A program made the position numbers and the translations under genes. The notes below the pieces were generated by a model, which was given only the letters and a program-made list of their open reading frames with translations, made no database searches and was not told the origin of the DNA. This document shows, in pieces, positions 51,280 to 60,417 of a stretch of 64,000 nt of DNA (its first letter is position 1; each line of letters begins with the position of its first letter). The stretch comes from DASUNP01 sp963728545 (GTDB lineage: Bacteria > Acidobacteriota > Blastocatellia > UBA7656), in the NCBI GenBank assembly GCA_963728545.1, contig CAVSKO010000002.1, forward strand, positions 4,650,001-4,714,000, in the 5' to 3' direction.

Positions 51280-52287
51280 ATGCAAGTGCTCGAACGTATC
51301 CGCGCCCGCGCCGCCGCCGATCTAAAACATATAGTGCTGCCGGAAGGCGAAGAAGAACGAACCATTCGCGCCGCCCAGCTCGCGACCGCCGAGCGAATCG
51401 CCCGCATTACTTTGATAGGCCGAGGGGAAGTCATACGCGAACGCGCTCGGGGAGCGGGCCTCGACCTGACGGGGGTCGCTATAATCGATCACCTCAAAGC
51501 TTCGGAGCGTGAAGAGTACGCCGCCCGTTACTCGGAAGCGCGGCGGGCAAAAGGCGTAACCATAGACGAAGCGCGGCGGCAGATGGATGACCCGCTCTAC
51601 TTCGGCAATATGATGGTACGCGAAGGACGGGCCGACGGGAGCGTATCGGGGGCCACTCACACGACAGGCCATACGGTAAGCGCCGCGCTCCGCTGCATTG
51701 GCCCGAGGGCGGGCCTCAAGGTTGTCTCAAGCTTTTTTGTTATGGCGCTGCCGCGAAGCGAGTTTGGAGCAAACGGCGCGCTGTTGTTTGCAGATTGCGG
51801 GGTAATCATAAACCCGTCGGCTTCCGAACTCGCCGAGATTGCGCTGGCTTCAGCCGATTCTGCGCGAGCATTGCTCGGAGTCGAGCCGCGCGTCGCGATG
51901 CTCTCTTTTTCGACAAAAGGCAGCGCAACCTCTCCCCTGGTAGACAAGGTCCGCGAGGCTACGCGCACGGCAAAAGCCCGCGCGCCGGAGTTAATCATAG
52001 ACGGCGAGCTACAGGCCGATGCCGCGCTCGTCAGAGCTATAGCCGAAAGCAAAGCACCGGGCAGCGCGGTTGCAGGCCAGGCAAACACATTGATCTTTCC
52101 GAATCTGGAGGCGGGCAACATCGCATACAAGCTAGTCGAGCGATTAGGCGGCGCGACCGCCGTAGGCCCGATACTTCAAGGACTTGCCCGCCCGGCTAAC
52201 GACCTTTCGCGCGGATGCAAGGCCGAAGATATACGCGATGCCCTAGCCATCACAGCCGTCCAGGCCCAGGCTCTCGCCACTCGTTAA
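51280..52287 (+). CDS. pta: Phosphate acetyltransferase
   Basis: 335 residues, the short Pta type without the N-terminal DRTGG part. The family blocks are present: IVLPEGEEERTIRAAQLA, DPLYFGNMMVREGRADGSVSG, FADCGVIINPSASELAEIA, SFSTKGSATSPLVDKVREAT, DGELQADAALV and NTLIFPNLEAGNIAYKLVERLGG (partly quoted). It interconverts acetyl-CoA and acetyl phosphate in the cytoplasm. No ackA is adjacent. The rph transposon inserted about 100 bases upstream and may have altered its promoter. Confidence 0.93.
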   Translation: MQVLERIRARAAADLKHIVLPEGEEERTIRAAQLATAERIARITLIGRGEVIRERARGAGLDLTGVAIIDHLKASEREEYAARYSEARRAKGVTIDEARRQMDDPLYFGNMMVREGRADGSVSGATHTTGHTVSAALRCIGPRAGLKVVSSFFVMALPRSEFGANGALLFADCGVIINPSASELAEIALASADSARALLGVEPRVAMLSFSTKGSATSPLVDKVREATRTAKARAPELIIDGELQADAALVRAIAESKAPGSAVAGQANTLIFPNLEAGNIAYKLVERLGGATAVGPILQGLARPANDLSRGCKAEDIRDALAITAVQAQALATR

Positions 52288-52308
52288 TCCACTAAATTTC
52301 GTAATCGG

Positions 52309-52383
52309 TCAGTTACGTGGGGAAAGTTGAGATGCCCTCTTTGCAAACAAAGGATTTACGGTTTTTGCTCCCCACGTAACTGA
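52309..52383. repeat. 15-bp inverted repeat downstream of pta
   Basis: TCAGTTACGTGGGGA and its exact complement are separated by 45 bases containing a second small hairpin (CTTTG-CAAA-CAAAG). The words ACTAAATTTC lie just outside both arms as a direct repeat, giving the look of a tiny inserted element. It could also end pta transcription. Confidence 0.6.
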
Positions 52384-52406
52384 GGCATTACTAAATTTCA
52401 GCCGAA

Positions 52407-53692
52407 GCTCACCGCCCCCCGTCATCCTGATTTGGCTCCGGCGGCCTGGGCGCGGCTTTTAACTGGCTTTTCTACCTCCACTAACTTTACATCACATAAA
52501 CGTAACGCCAACTTCGGCAGTTGTTTTACTATCTCTTCTCCTTTTATCAGCCCGCTACTGATTGCATTTCTCCCTACTGACAGCAAACTCCGTCGCGGTC
52601 CTTTCTTCGTCCAGTTGAATTGCGCTTCGCGATCTTTCTTCAACACGCTCGCTCCTGCCCCCATCCTTAATGCATAGGCCACCATCGCCGCACACCACAA
52701 TACGGTCAACTTCACATCACTTCTTAACCCGATCTGCTTCAACCCCCATCCATACCTACTCCCCTTCGTGTCTCGGAACCCGCTCTCGATTCCCATCCTC
52801 CTCGCATATAGACTTGCCACCTCTCGCGCTGTCAGGTCCAACCGATCTGTTGCTATGAACCAGGGTGCCTTGTGCCCACGACCGCGATAAACTATCAGCC
52901 GCAACCGCGCTTGATTCTTCTTATCTTTACCCAACTCTCCTTCTCCCAGGTCGTCTAATCCTCCTTCTTTGATCTGATAATCACGCAGTAATCCTTGATA
53001 CTTGGAGCTTGAAAAATAGGTGTTGTGACAAACCCTGGTTATGAATCTCAGTCCGTGCTGGCGCAATTGTTTTACGAGGCTGATGCGAGCGAAACCACGG
53101 TCATTTATACAGGTTATCTGTTGATTTGAGCGGCGCACCAGAGCCAGCAATAAGAAGAAAGCGTGCTCGGCCTGGTTTTGTGACCGAAGCAGCTTGCGTA
53201 CCTGGTAAGCTACAGCCAGGAAGGGTAAGCATCGGCCCGAGTGCATAAGAGCGGCCATCAAGACTTGCCGCCCGTCACGCCACATCGTCCAATCAATGAG
53301 CACGAAGCAGTCCTTGAGTTGAGATGTGTAATGGTCCCAAAGCCATTGCCAGACCTCATCCAAGTTCTGTGTTTTGCGATGAAGGAATTTCTCAATCTTG
53401 CGGTAAGCTTTGCGATATTTGAAGCGGCGAGTGCGAGCCAAGTGATCAACGGCGTTTGAAGTGTGGAAACGTTCGTGATAAAGGAAGGCAGAGACGAGAG
53501 CGGCAAAACAGGTACGGCCACCGATTCTCCAAGAAGTTGTCATTTGGCGAACGAGGAAGTATAAATCAATCCAAGACATAAAAGTCGCTCCTGAGAGACT
53601 AGATTTAGACAGTCAAGCTCTCAGGAGTTTTTATTTGATCTGACTTTTCTTGGCAACCTCCTCTTGTATGCAATACACGGGGGGCGGTGAGC
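52407..53692 (-). mobile_element. IS4-family insertion sequence with 7-bp target duplication
   Basis: 1286 bases with perfect 16-bp terminal inverted repeats GCTCACCGCCCCCCGT / ACGGGGGGCGGTGAGC. It is bracketed by the direct repeat AGCCGAA at 52400-52406 and 53693-53699. The transposase is intact, so the insertion is recent and the element may be active. Confidence 0.92.
52422..53579 (-). CDS. IS4-family DDE transposase
   Basis: 385 residues. The catalytic triad is D96 in VLIDWTMW, D160 in INDRGFARI and E265 in RRMGIESGFRDTKG, the last fitting the YREK-type helix of IS4 enzymes. The C-terminus is basic (KSRAQAAGAKSG). It cuts and pastes the element through hairpin intermediates. It reads away from groESL. 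Confidence 0.92.
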   Translation of the reverse strand: MSWIDLYFLVRQMTTSWRIGGRTCFAALVSAFLYHERFHTSNAVDHLARTRRFKYRKAYRKIEKFLHRKTQNLDEVWQWLWDHYTSQLKDCFVLIDWTMWRDGRQVLMAALMHSGRCLPFLAVAYQVRKLLRSQNQAEHAFFLLLALVRRSNQQITCINDRGFARISLVKQLRQHGLRFITRVCHNTYFSSSKYQGLLRDYQIKEGGLDDLGEGELGKDKKNQARLRLIVYRGRGHKAPWFIATDRLDLTAREVASLYARRMGIESGFRDTKGSRYGWGLKQIGLRSDVKLTVLWCAAMVAYALRMGAGASVLKKDREAQFNWTKKGPRRSLLSVGRNAISSGLIKGEEIVKQLPKLALRLCDVKLVEVEKPVKSRAQAAGAKSG

Positions 53693-53703
53693 AGCCGAAG
53701 ACA

Positions 53704-53732
53704 TTGACAGAACAGCTCGCCGAAAATATAAT
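53704..53732 (+). promoter_or_regulatory. Consensus sigma-70 promoter of groESL
   Basis: TTGACA (53704-53709), exactly 17 bases, and TATAAT (53727-53732), both perfect matches. It overlaps the CIRCE operator by one base. Confidence 0.95.
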
Positions 53733-53758
53733 TAGCACTCTCGGCTAGAGAGTGCTAG
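53732..53758. promoter_or_regulatory. CIRCE operator (HrcA binding site)
   Basis: TTAGCACTC, 9 bases, GAGTGCTAG; only the last base departs from the consensus TTAGCACTC-N9-GAGTGCTAA. It lies at the expected start of transcription of groESL, so HrcA should repress the operon until heat stress. hrcA is not in this window. Confidence 0.95.
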
Positions 53759-53833
53759 CGCACCTATATATGGTTGCATCTTACCGGCGCGCTGCCTTAA
53801 TAGAAATCAAACGAAAGGAGTCTACAGACCATT

Positions 53834-54172
53834 ATGGCAAGCATACGGCCACTTCATGATCGAGTGATAATCAGGAGGATTGAGGAAGGAGAACAGATTC
53901 GGGGAGGGATCATCATACCCGACTCCGCTAAAGAGAAGCCGATGGAAGGCGAGGTCATCGCGGTCGGCAACGGCAAAAAGAAAGATAACGGCGAGTACGC
54001 CCCGCTTGATGTGAAAGAGGGCGACCGCGTGCTTTTCGGCAAATACGCGGGCACGGAAGTGAAGCTTGACGGCGAAGAGTACCTCATCATGCGCGAGGAG
54101 GACATATTGGGCGTGATCGAGCGGGCCGCCGCCAACGAAGGCTCGAAAGCAAAGGGCAAGGCATCCAAGTAA
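53834..54172 (+). CDS. groES: GroES co-chaperonin
   Basis: 112 residues, longer than the usual 95-100 because of a basic tail (NEGSKAKGKASK). The body has IRPLHDRVIIRRIEEGEQIRGGIIIPDSAKEKP (mobile loop region) and DRVLFGKYAGTEVKLDGEEYLI (both quoted in part). It caps the GroEL chamber. It starts 75 bases after the CIRCE element and is followed 26 bases later by groEL. Confidence 0.96.
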   Translation: MASIRPLHDRVIIRRIEEGEQIRGGIIIPDSAKEKPMEGEVIAVGNGKKKDNGEYAPLDVKEGDRVLFGKYAGTEVKLDGEEYLIMREEDILGVIERAAANEGSKAKGKASK

Positions 54173-54198
54173 TTTCTTAATATTAGGAGAGGAAGAAA

Positions 54199-55824
54199 AT
54201 GGCTAAACATATAGCATACGGCGAAGAGTCTCGCCGCAGTTTATTGGCAGGCGTGAACCGTCTGGCAGACGCAGTAAAGGTCACGCTCGGCCCGAAGGGG
54301 CGCAATGTTGTAATCGAGAAAAAATTCGGCTCCCCCACGATTACCAAAGACGGCGTGACGGTCGCAAAAGAGATCGAGTTGGAAGACAAGCTTGAAAATA
54401 CCGGCGCTCAGATGGTTCGCGAAGTCGCTTCCAAGACCTCTGACATCGCAGGCGACGGGACCACGACGGCAACGGTCCTTGCTCAGGCCATATTCCGCGA
54501 AGGCGTGAAGACCGTAGCCGCAGGCGCAAGCCCGATGGCCTTAAAGCGCGGCATTGAAAAGTCTGTTGAGAAGGCCGTAGAAGAGATTCAGCGATTGTCG
54601 AAGCCCGTCAAAGGCGAAGCCATCGCGCAGGTCGGGACGATCTCGGCCAACGGCGATACGACCATAGGAAACTTGATTGCCGAAGCTATGGACAAGGTCG
54701 GCAAGGACGGCGTGATCACCGTCGAAGAAGCGCGCACGCTTGAGACTTCATTGGAAGTCGTCGAAGGCATGCAGTTCGACCGGGGCTATTTGTCGCCTTA
54801 CTTCGTCACAGATCCCGAGAGGATGGAGGCGGTGTTGGAAGATTGCCTCATACTGATTCACGAGAAGAAGATCTCTTCGATGAAAGACCTGCTGCCGCTG
54901 CTCGAACAGGTGGCGCGTCAGGGCCGCCCGCTTCTCATCATCGCCGAAGATGTAGAGGGCGAGGCGCTGGCTACGCTCGTCGTAAACAAGCTGCGCGGCA
55001 CACTTCAAGTCTGCGCCGTCAAGGCTCCCGGGTTCGGCGACCGCCGCAAGGCGATGCTCGAAGACATAGCGAAGCTGACGGGCGGCAAGGCGATCACGGA
55101 AGACCTCGGCATAAAGCTTGAGAGCATCCAGATAAATGATCTTGGCCGCGCGAAGAAAGTCGTTATCGATAAAGACAACACCACGATAGTCGAAGGCGTG
55201 GGTAAGCCCGCCGAGATCGAAGGTCGCGTGCGCCAGATTCGCGCGCAGATCGAAGATACGACTTCGGATTATGACCGCGAGAAACTGCAAGAGCGGCTGG
55301 CGAAGCTCGTGGGCGGGGTTGCCGTGATCAAGGTCGGCGCTGCCACCGAAACAGAGCTTAAAGAGAAGAAGGCTCGCGTCGAAGACGCCATGCACGCGAC
55401 GAAGGCAGCCGTCGAAGAAGGAATAGTTCCGGGCGGCGGCGTGGCGTTCATTCGCGCCCAGAAAGTGCTCGAAGAGTTGGTGCTTGATAACGACGACGAG
55501 AACATCGGCGTCGGCATAGTCCGGCGCGCGCTCGAAGAGCCGATGCGCCAGATCGTGCAAAACGCGGGATATGAAGGCGCGGTGATAGTACACAAGGTCA
55601 AGTCGGAAAAGAACGCGAATTTCGGGTTCAATGCCGAGACCGAAGAGTACGGCGACATGCTGAAGATGGGCGTCGTAGACCCGACAAAGGTCACGCGCTC
55701 GGCTTTGCAGAACGCCGCTTCCATCGCAGGTCTGCTGCTGACGACCGAGGCGCTTGTCTCGGAGATTCCGGAATCTGAGAAGGAAGCTCCGCAGATGCCC
55801 GGCGGCGGCATGGGCGGATTCTAA
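54199..55824 (+). CDS. groEL: GroEL chaperonin (Hsp60)
   Basis: 541 residues. It has the ATP-site blocks VTLGPKGRNVV and DGTTTATVLAQA, the apical region RGYLSPYFVTD, and VEEGIVPGGGVAFIRA. The end is MPGGGMGGF, a shortened GGM tail. It folds proteins in a double ring with GroES. Fully intact and co-transcribed with groES from the CIRCE-controlled promoter. AGGAGAGGAAG precedes the ATG. Confidence 0.98.
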   Translation: MAKHIAYGEESRRSLLAGVNRLADAVKVTLGPKGRNVVIEKKFGSPTITKDGVTVAKEIELEDKLENTGAQMVREVASKTSDIAGDGTTTATVLAQAIFREGVKTVAAGASPMALKRGIEKSVEKAVEEIQRLSKPVKGEAIAQVGTISANGDTTIGNLIAEAMDKVGKDGVITVEEARTLETSLEVVEGMQFDRGYLSPYFVTDPERMEAVLEDCLILIHEKKISSMKDLLPLLEQVARQGRPLLIIAEDVEGEALATLVVNKLRGTLQVCAVKAPGFGDRRKAMLEDIAKLTGGKAITEDLGIKLESIQINDLGRAKKVVIDKDNTTIVEGVGKPAEIEGRVRQIRAQIEDTTSDYDREKLQERLAKLVGGVAVIKVGAATETELKEKKARVEDAMHATKAAVEEGIVPGGGVAFIRAQKVLEELVLDNDDENIGVGIVRRALEEPMRQIVQNAGYEGAVIVHKVKSEKNANFGFNAETEEYGDMLKMGVVDPTKVTRSALQNAASIAGLLLTTEALVSEIPESEKEAPQMPGGGMGGF

Positions 55825-55845
55825 TATCGCCCTGAGAAAAGATTA

Positions 55846-55913
55846 GCCGCCGCAGGCGCGGAAAGCATAGAGCTTTGCCAAACAATCTCTATACGCTTCG
55901 CGCCTGCGGCGGC
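55846..55913. terminator. Long hairpin terminator after groEL
   Basis: GCCGCCGCAGGCGCG and its complement form a stem that continues with mismatches through AAGCATAGAG/CTCTATACGCTT, about 27 bp in all, followed by a T-rich run on the plus strand. Confidence 0.85.
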
Positions 55914-55997
55914 TTACTTTTTCATCCCTGGTTTTGCGCGCTCACGCGGCCGTCAATTCAGCAGTCGAAGAGGCGAAGTCATTCTTTATCATTCGGG

Positions 55998-56777
55998 TTA
56001 CGGCTGGGGCGGAAAGCCCAGTGTGTCTGTGATGCCGAGAAATGCCGCTTCACAAATACGAGGTGCTGTGCGAAACTCCGCGCGCGTAATTATATCGAAA
56101 TCGTATCGCCGTTCGTCGCTAGGACTGATCACATCGTAATACAATCGAAAATCAGTCGTCTCATCGGGCAAATCGTCCGTTTCGCAATCGTTAAGGATCG
56201 TTATTGTGTAGGTCATATCGGGTAATCTGGGCAGCCACGTCCTTTCCTGCGTGACCGTATCGGTTATAGCAATCCCGCTCCCGGCTTCGTCTCGGCAGAC
56301 GATGTTGAGACCCGGGTCGTCTGCTATTTTAGGAAACAGTCCCAATACCATGCCACGAGGATTAAGCTCGGTCCATTCAACCAGGTTATACCGTTCCTTA
56401 TGCATGGTATGTGTATAAAGTAGACCTGCGGTCACGGCCAGTTTTACCCGGAACCTGTCGTTGTGTACATCAACTTTGTCTGCGTGAAGGTCGGCGCCTT
56501 CCACATCGGGGACAAAACAAAAATCCCTCAGGTCGCCTTCTCTGCGCCGGCTGACCCCTTCGGTCTGTGGGTTTACAACCTCAATGAACAGATTGTTGAT
56601 TATATCAATCTCCGTACTTCCACCAGTAGGGGGCTCGATTATCAATTTAGGCTGTTCGTGTTTCGGGCAATCAAGTATTCCCACTTCGCATTGATTTCTG
56701 CTGTTGATGCACATAAGCATCACGCCCTTAAAACGAATCCTCGCGGTCACGTTGGCACTGCTGGGATCTTCAAACAT
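55998..56777 (-). CDS. Unrecognised 259-residue partner of the CHAT protease
   Basis: AAGGAG lies 7 bases before the ATG. No signal peptide or membrane segment is visible. The N-terminal part reads TARIRFKGVMLMCINSRNQC and EVGILDCPKHEQPKLIIE, followed by a mixed alpha/beta body with an acidic C-terminal half (ILNDCETDDLPDETTDF). I do not recognise the family. It starts 55 bases after the CHAT-protease stop on the same strand, so the two are probably one transcript. It could be the substrate, effector or regulator of that protease. It lacks the length and N-terminal pattern I would expect of a bacterial gasdermin. Confidence 0.65.
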   Translation of the reverse strand: MFEDPSSANVTARIRFKGVMLMCINSRNQCEVGILDCPKHEQPKLIIEPPTGGSTEIDIINNLFIEVVNPQTEGVSRRREGDLRDFCFVPDVEGADLHADKVDVHNDRFRVKLAVTAGLLYTHTMHKERYNLVEWTELNPRGMVLGLFPKIADDPGLNIVCRDEAGSGIAITDTVTQERTWLPRLPDMTYTITILNDCETDDLPDETTDFRLYYDVISPSDERRYDFDIITRAEFRTAPRICEAAFLGITDTLGFPPQP

Positions 56778-56832
56778 AGCTTTTCTCCTTCCAATAGATT
56801 ATCGGGTGATAACATCTGAAAACTCGATTCGG

Positions 56833-59800
56833 TCAAAAGTTGGCGTACCCGCCTACGGTGATAAACGGCGCCCAGTAATACGGCGAGTTATACCGGCGCT
56901 GCGGGTCATCTATCATATCGAGCTGCGCTTGCCTGAGAGCCGCAGCCGACGACCATCCGCCCTGCTTTCTATATTTGTGAAAGCTTATCATCAAATCGGC
57001 GGTCGGGTCTGAAGCCACCGGCCACAGGCTTGCAACAACAAGTGGAACGCCTGCGGCGAGGAACGTGCGCGACATTCCTATCATCCCTTCCCCGTTGTAA
57101 TAATGCTCGACGCCGGTTTGGCAGGCGGACAGCGTCACGAGGCGCGTCACCGGCAGCCTGGTCCGGTAGATGTCGAGGGCTTGCAAAACTCCGTCTGATG
57201 ATTGGCCCTTCGAGCCTCCTTTAAGCTCGTCCGTCAGCAGCAGCTTTGAGAACATAGGGTTGCGCTCGTCTATAACATAGTGCGATGCCAGGTGTATTAC
57301 ATCGGCCTTCGCCATCTCATTTCTGACTCTTGTTTTTGTTGCGTTTTCGCCGACGAGACAACCCCTCGACTTGTAGCAGCGCGAAACCGCTTCTGCCTCT
57401 TTGCCGGATGAAGGCAGATCGGGAAGGCCGGGAAAAGCGTCTCGGTCGAAGCGAGGATCGCCAACGCTCAACACTCTTTCTTCGGTCGCGCCTGATCTCT
57501 TGACTGCCCCATCCGTGCTAAGCAAAAACGTGTTTGCACTCGGAGCAAACGACACCAGGTAATCGCTTATCAGATACCTGTCCGTGTCAGGGGAGATAAG
57601 AGCGTTGAAGGGCAAGTAATTTAACGCCTTATCCGGGACGATACAAATCTGCTTCTCTTTTTCCAGAAACGATTCGACGGGCTTAATCAGCAATTCATAA
57701 AGCTCGGTCCCGCTCACATGCGACTTTTTCGCGGCCTCCTCAGAACGGCTCGAAAGTGATCGCCAGTAATTGAGAACCTTATCGGTCAAGCTGCCCTGAG
57801 TTATTTTCTGCTCCTTCACCTCAAACTTCGTGCGCGAGATGAGCCATACAAGCAGCTTATCTTCGAGGACAGAGTATTGCAGTATCTGGGCTTGTTCGGG
57901 CAATCGTGCTCTTATGCCGCTGAGCATCAAAGGCTGTGGAACCGATGCGATTACGGGATCGTGGCTATTGTCGTTCAAGACTTCCGCGCCCGCGGTCATC
58001 AGGTCATACAGCGATCTTGCGCGTGACACTTCAGAAAAGTCGAACGCCTTTTCGAAATCGCGTTTTCTTGAGTACTCGAAATCAATCGCTATGTCATAGA
58101 CATACTGCTCTAAATCAAAAAAGCTGTTCCTATTCTTTTCCTCTTTAATCTTTGAGCGGTGCTCTTCGAAAAAGGCCAGCACGGTTTGTAGCTCTTCTTC
58201 AGCCGATGCGTCATTGCCCTGAGCTATATAGCAGAGAAGCCTCCCTTTGTGCGCTTCATAGAGATAGGCAAAAAGGTCTATGTCCTTGCAAATCCCGATG
58301 GCATTATCGTAGTACGCGGTGGCCCTGTCGTATTCTTCGGTCTGCCTGTAGATATGAGCAAGCTGCAAGGACGAAAAAGCTAAAGGCCGCAGGCTCGTGC
58401 CCGCGCTCGATATGGCCTTCGCCATCTCGTAACTTTGCTCTGCGCATCTCAGGGCTTCCGAATAATCTTGCAGCTTTGCGTGTATTGCCCCAAGTTGCAC
58501 ATAAGCGAGTTGCTCGAATCCCGGGTCTTTAGCCTCGGAAGCGAATCCTAGAGCGGCTTTTTCATACTCGGCAGCGGCTGCATAGTAACCGAATGTATTG
58601 AGAATCCCTGCCGCCGTGTCATAATTTCGGTACATCTGCCTTGCGCCTGACCAGAAATCACCGGACCGCTCCAGACAGTCTTGCATGTACATGAGCGACT
58701 CTTTACGGTCGCCAATATTCTTCAGAGCGTAAGCCAGCGCAGTGAGATTTTTCTGAGTGTTGTAATGGTCGTTTATATTTATTGAGATCTCCAGCGACTC
58801 TTTATAATGGGCTAGCGATGTTGAAAATTGGTTGAACTCCTCGTGTATATTGGCAATCATCGTCAAAGCGCGTTCGACGAGCGAGAAGTAACTCCTGAGC
58901 TTGGCATGCTCCGTTACTCTGGAAAGCTCCGATAAGCTTTTCTCGAACTCCGACTTTCGATAGAACGAGTATCCTATCCAATAGCGGGCGTACCAGCTTT
59001 CCACCTTGTCGCCCGTCTTATCGAAGATAGCTCTGGCTTGCTCGTAAAGCTCAATAGCCCGGTCGGTTTCAGACCTGGCTAAAAGCGCGTGAGCCTGGTC
59101 GATGAGCGTATGTGCCTGAACAAGCGATGTCCGGTGTTTGAAGCCCGATGATTCGTAGAACCCGGACAGTTCCGAGACGAACCGGTCGCCCGACTTTTGT
59201 CTTTGTAACTCGCCCGCATAAGAAAGGGCCTTCAGAAACTCACCCGCCTTATCCCGCTCGCCTTTTAATGAAGTATCTAGATAAGCACCGAGCAATTGCC
59301 ACCACACGAGGTGCCCTGTTATGGCTTCTGTATTCTTGCTCAACAGGTCGTAAGCTTTTTCATCATCTCCGGACTGGTAGGCCGCGACGAATTCTGCTAA
59401 TAGCTCGCCCCCGTCCTGCGATCTGGCTCTCTTCCTTTCTTCAAGTTCGTTAAGATGTCGCCGTGATTCATCTGTCCAAGGAGAATCGGCATCTCTTTCG
59501 AGATACCTTTTCCAATCCTCTTCCGATTGTTGTAACAGCCTCATGTCTTCGTACAAAAGCGCCCGGTTAAAAAGGGCTTCCGACAGCGAGCCGTCCAACT
59601 GAAGCGCTTTGTTCAGGTGCTCAAGGCTCCTCGCAAACTGATCCAGGCTCTTGCCCGTCTCGTTCCCCATACGGTTGACCTTCCCCATCTCGTATAACGC
59701 GGCCCCATAGTCGCTATAGAGCTGCGCGTTATTCGAGTCCGTTTTCATCGCTTCTTCAAATCGGATAATCGCCTGGTCAAACTTCCGCTCGGTCATATAG

Positions 59801-60171
59801 AACTTACCGAGCGCGTGCTGAGATTCGGGGCCGGGGTCCGTAAACATGGCGTCGAGCAATATCCTTTCTGCCCGATTACGAAAGACTTGATCCCCGCTAT
59901 TCTGGTTGCCGCGAGTCTCAACCAGGGGAGCGTAGCTCAGTCCTGAGATGCGCGCCTCAAGGGGCCGCTGCCCGCTATAGGCTTCTCGGAGAGCAGACAT
60001 CCCTTTGTGGACATCGGATTGATAAAAGAACGCGCGATAGATTACCAGCCCAAGCCCGACCAGGAGAATCGCGGCAACAGCCAATCTCAAAGGTGAACCG
60101 AAAGCCGAGACTATCCACGGTAGGTGACGACCCTGTCTTGTCGTCTCTGATCTTTCTTCCCTATGCTCCAC
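56833..60171 (-). CDS. Membrane-anchored TPR protein with C-terminal CHAT protease domain
   Basis: Start at the GTG at 60171 (AAGGA eight bases upstream); a TTG at 60192 gives 7 more residues. Numbering here uses the longer form (1119 residues). One membrane segment lies at about 36-52. TPR units fill about 107-720, for example ALGKFYMTERKFDQAIIRFE and AQLYSDYGAALYEMGKVNR. The CHAT domain (caspase-like, about 800-1119) has the catalytic pair H971 in HLASHYVIDERNP and C1024 in TLSACQTG. TPR-CHAT proteins are proteases that cut partner proteins upon activation. The downstream unknown gene is the natural partner candidate. Confidence 0.88.
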   Translation of the reverse strand: MEHREERSETTRQGRHLPWIVSAFGSPLRLAVAAILLVGLGLVIYRAFFYQSDVHKGMSALREAYSGQRPLEARISGLSYAPLVETRGNQNSGDQVFRNRAERILLDAMFTDPGPESQHALGKFYMTERKFDQAIIRFEEAMKTDSNNAQLYSDYGAALYEMGKVNRMGNETGKSLDQFARSLEHLNKALQLDGSLSEALFNRALLYEDMRLLQQSEEDWKRYLERDADSPWTDESRRHLNELEERKRARSQDGGELLAEFVAAYQSGDDEKAYDLLSKNTEAITGHLVWWQLLGAYLDTSLKGERDKAGEFLKALSYAGELQRQKSGDRFVSELSGFYESSGFKHRTSLVQAHTLIDQAHALLARSETDRAIELYEQARAIFDKTGDKVESWYARYWIGYSFYRKSEFEKSLSELSRVTEHAKLRSYFSLVERALTMIANIHEEFNQFSTSLAHYKESLEISININDHYNTQKNLTALAYALKNIGDRKESLMYMQDCLERSGDFWSGARQMYRNYDTAAGILNTFGYYAAAAEYEKAALGFASEAKDPGFEQLAYVQLGAIHAKLQDYSEALRCAEQSYEMAKAISSAGTSLRPLAFSSLQLAHIYRQTEEYDRATAYYDNAIGICKDIDLFAYLYEAHKGRLLCYIAQGNDASAEEELQTVLAFFEEHRSKIKEEKNRNSFFDLEQYVYDIAIDFEYSRKRDFEKAFDFSEVSRARSLYDLMTAGAEVLNDNSHDPVIASVPQPLMLSGIRARLPEQAQILQYSVLEDKLLVWLISRTKFEVKEQKITQGSLTDKVLNYWRSLSSRSEEAAKKSHVSGTELYELLIKPVESFLEKEKQICIVPDKALNYLPFNALISPDTDRYLISDYLVSFAPSANTFLLSTDGAVKRSGATEERVLSVGDPRFDRDAFPGLPDLPSSGKEAEAVSRCYKSRGCLVGENATKTRVRNEMAKADVIHLASHYVIDERNPMFSKLLLTDELKGGSKGQSSDGVLQALDIYRTRLPVTRLVTLSACQTGVEHYYNGEGMIGMSRTFLAAGVPLVVASLWPVASDPTADLMISFHKYRKQGGWSSAAALRQAQLDMIDDPQRRYNSPYYWAPFITVGGYANF

Positions 60172-60192
60172 GGCTAATTCCTTACTGCTCAA

Positions 60193-60417
60193 CCCTTATT
60201 ATTTTATGGAGAAATGAGGCAAAACATTACAAGGTTTATCCCGCGCCGCCTATCACAGGTTTGCCTTAATCCGATGGAGGTGCATTATGCGAATGTTGAT
60301 CGCGACCCGGGAGGTTGGCCAATTCCCGCAGTCTATCCCCACCCTTTCGCTCGCTGAGGGTATTACAAAATAGTGTACGGATCAAGGTGGCGGATAAATT
60401 TCGGCGGGTGAAATCTT
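60193..60417. other. Intergenic region upstream of the CHAT operon
   Basis: About 225 bases between the CHAT gene start and the permease end. It should hold the CHAT promoter. No gene or clear regulatory element was recognised. Confidence 0.4.

Noticed and set aside
55998..56777. Bacterial gasdermin as partner of the CHAT protease
   Set aside because: The size is similar, but I see neither the conserved N-terminal Cys context nor a gasdermin-like hydrophobic pattern.
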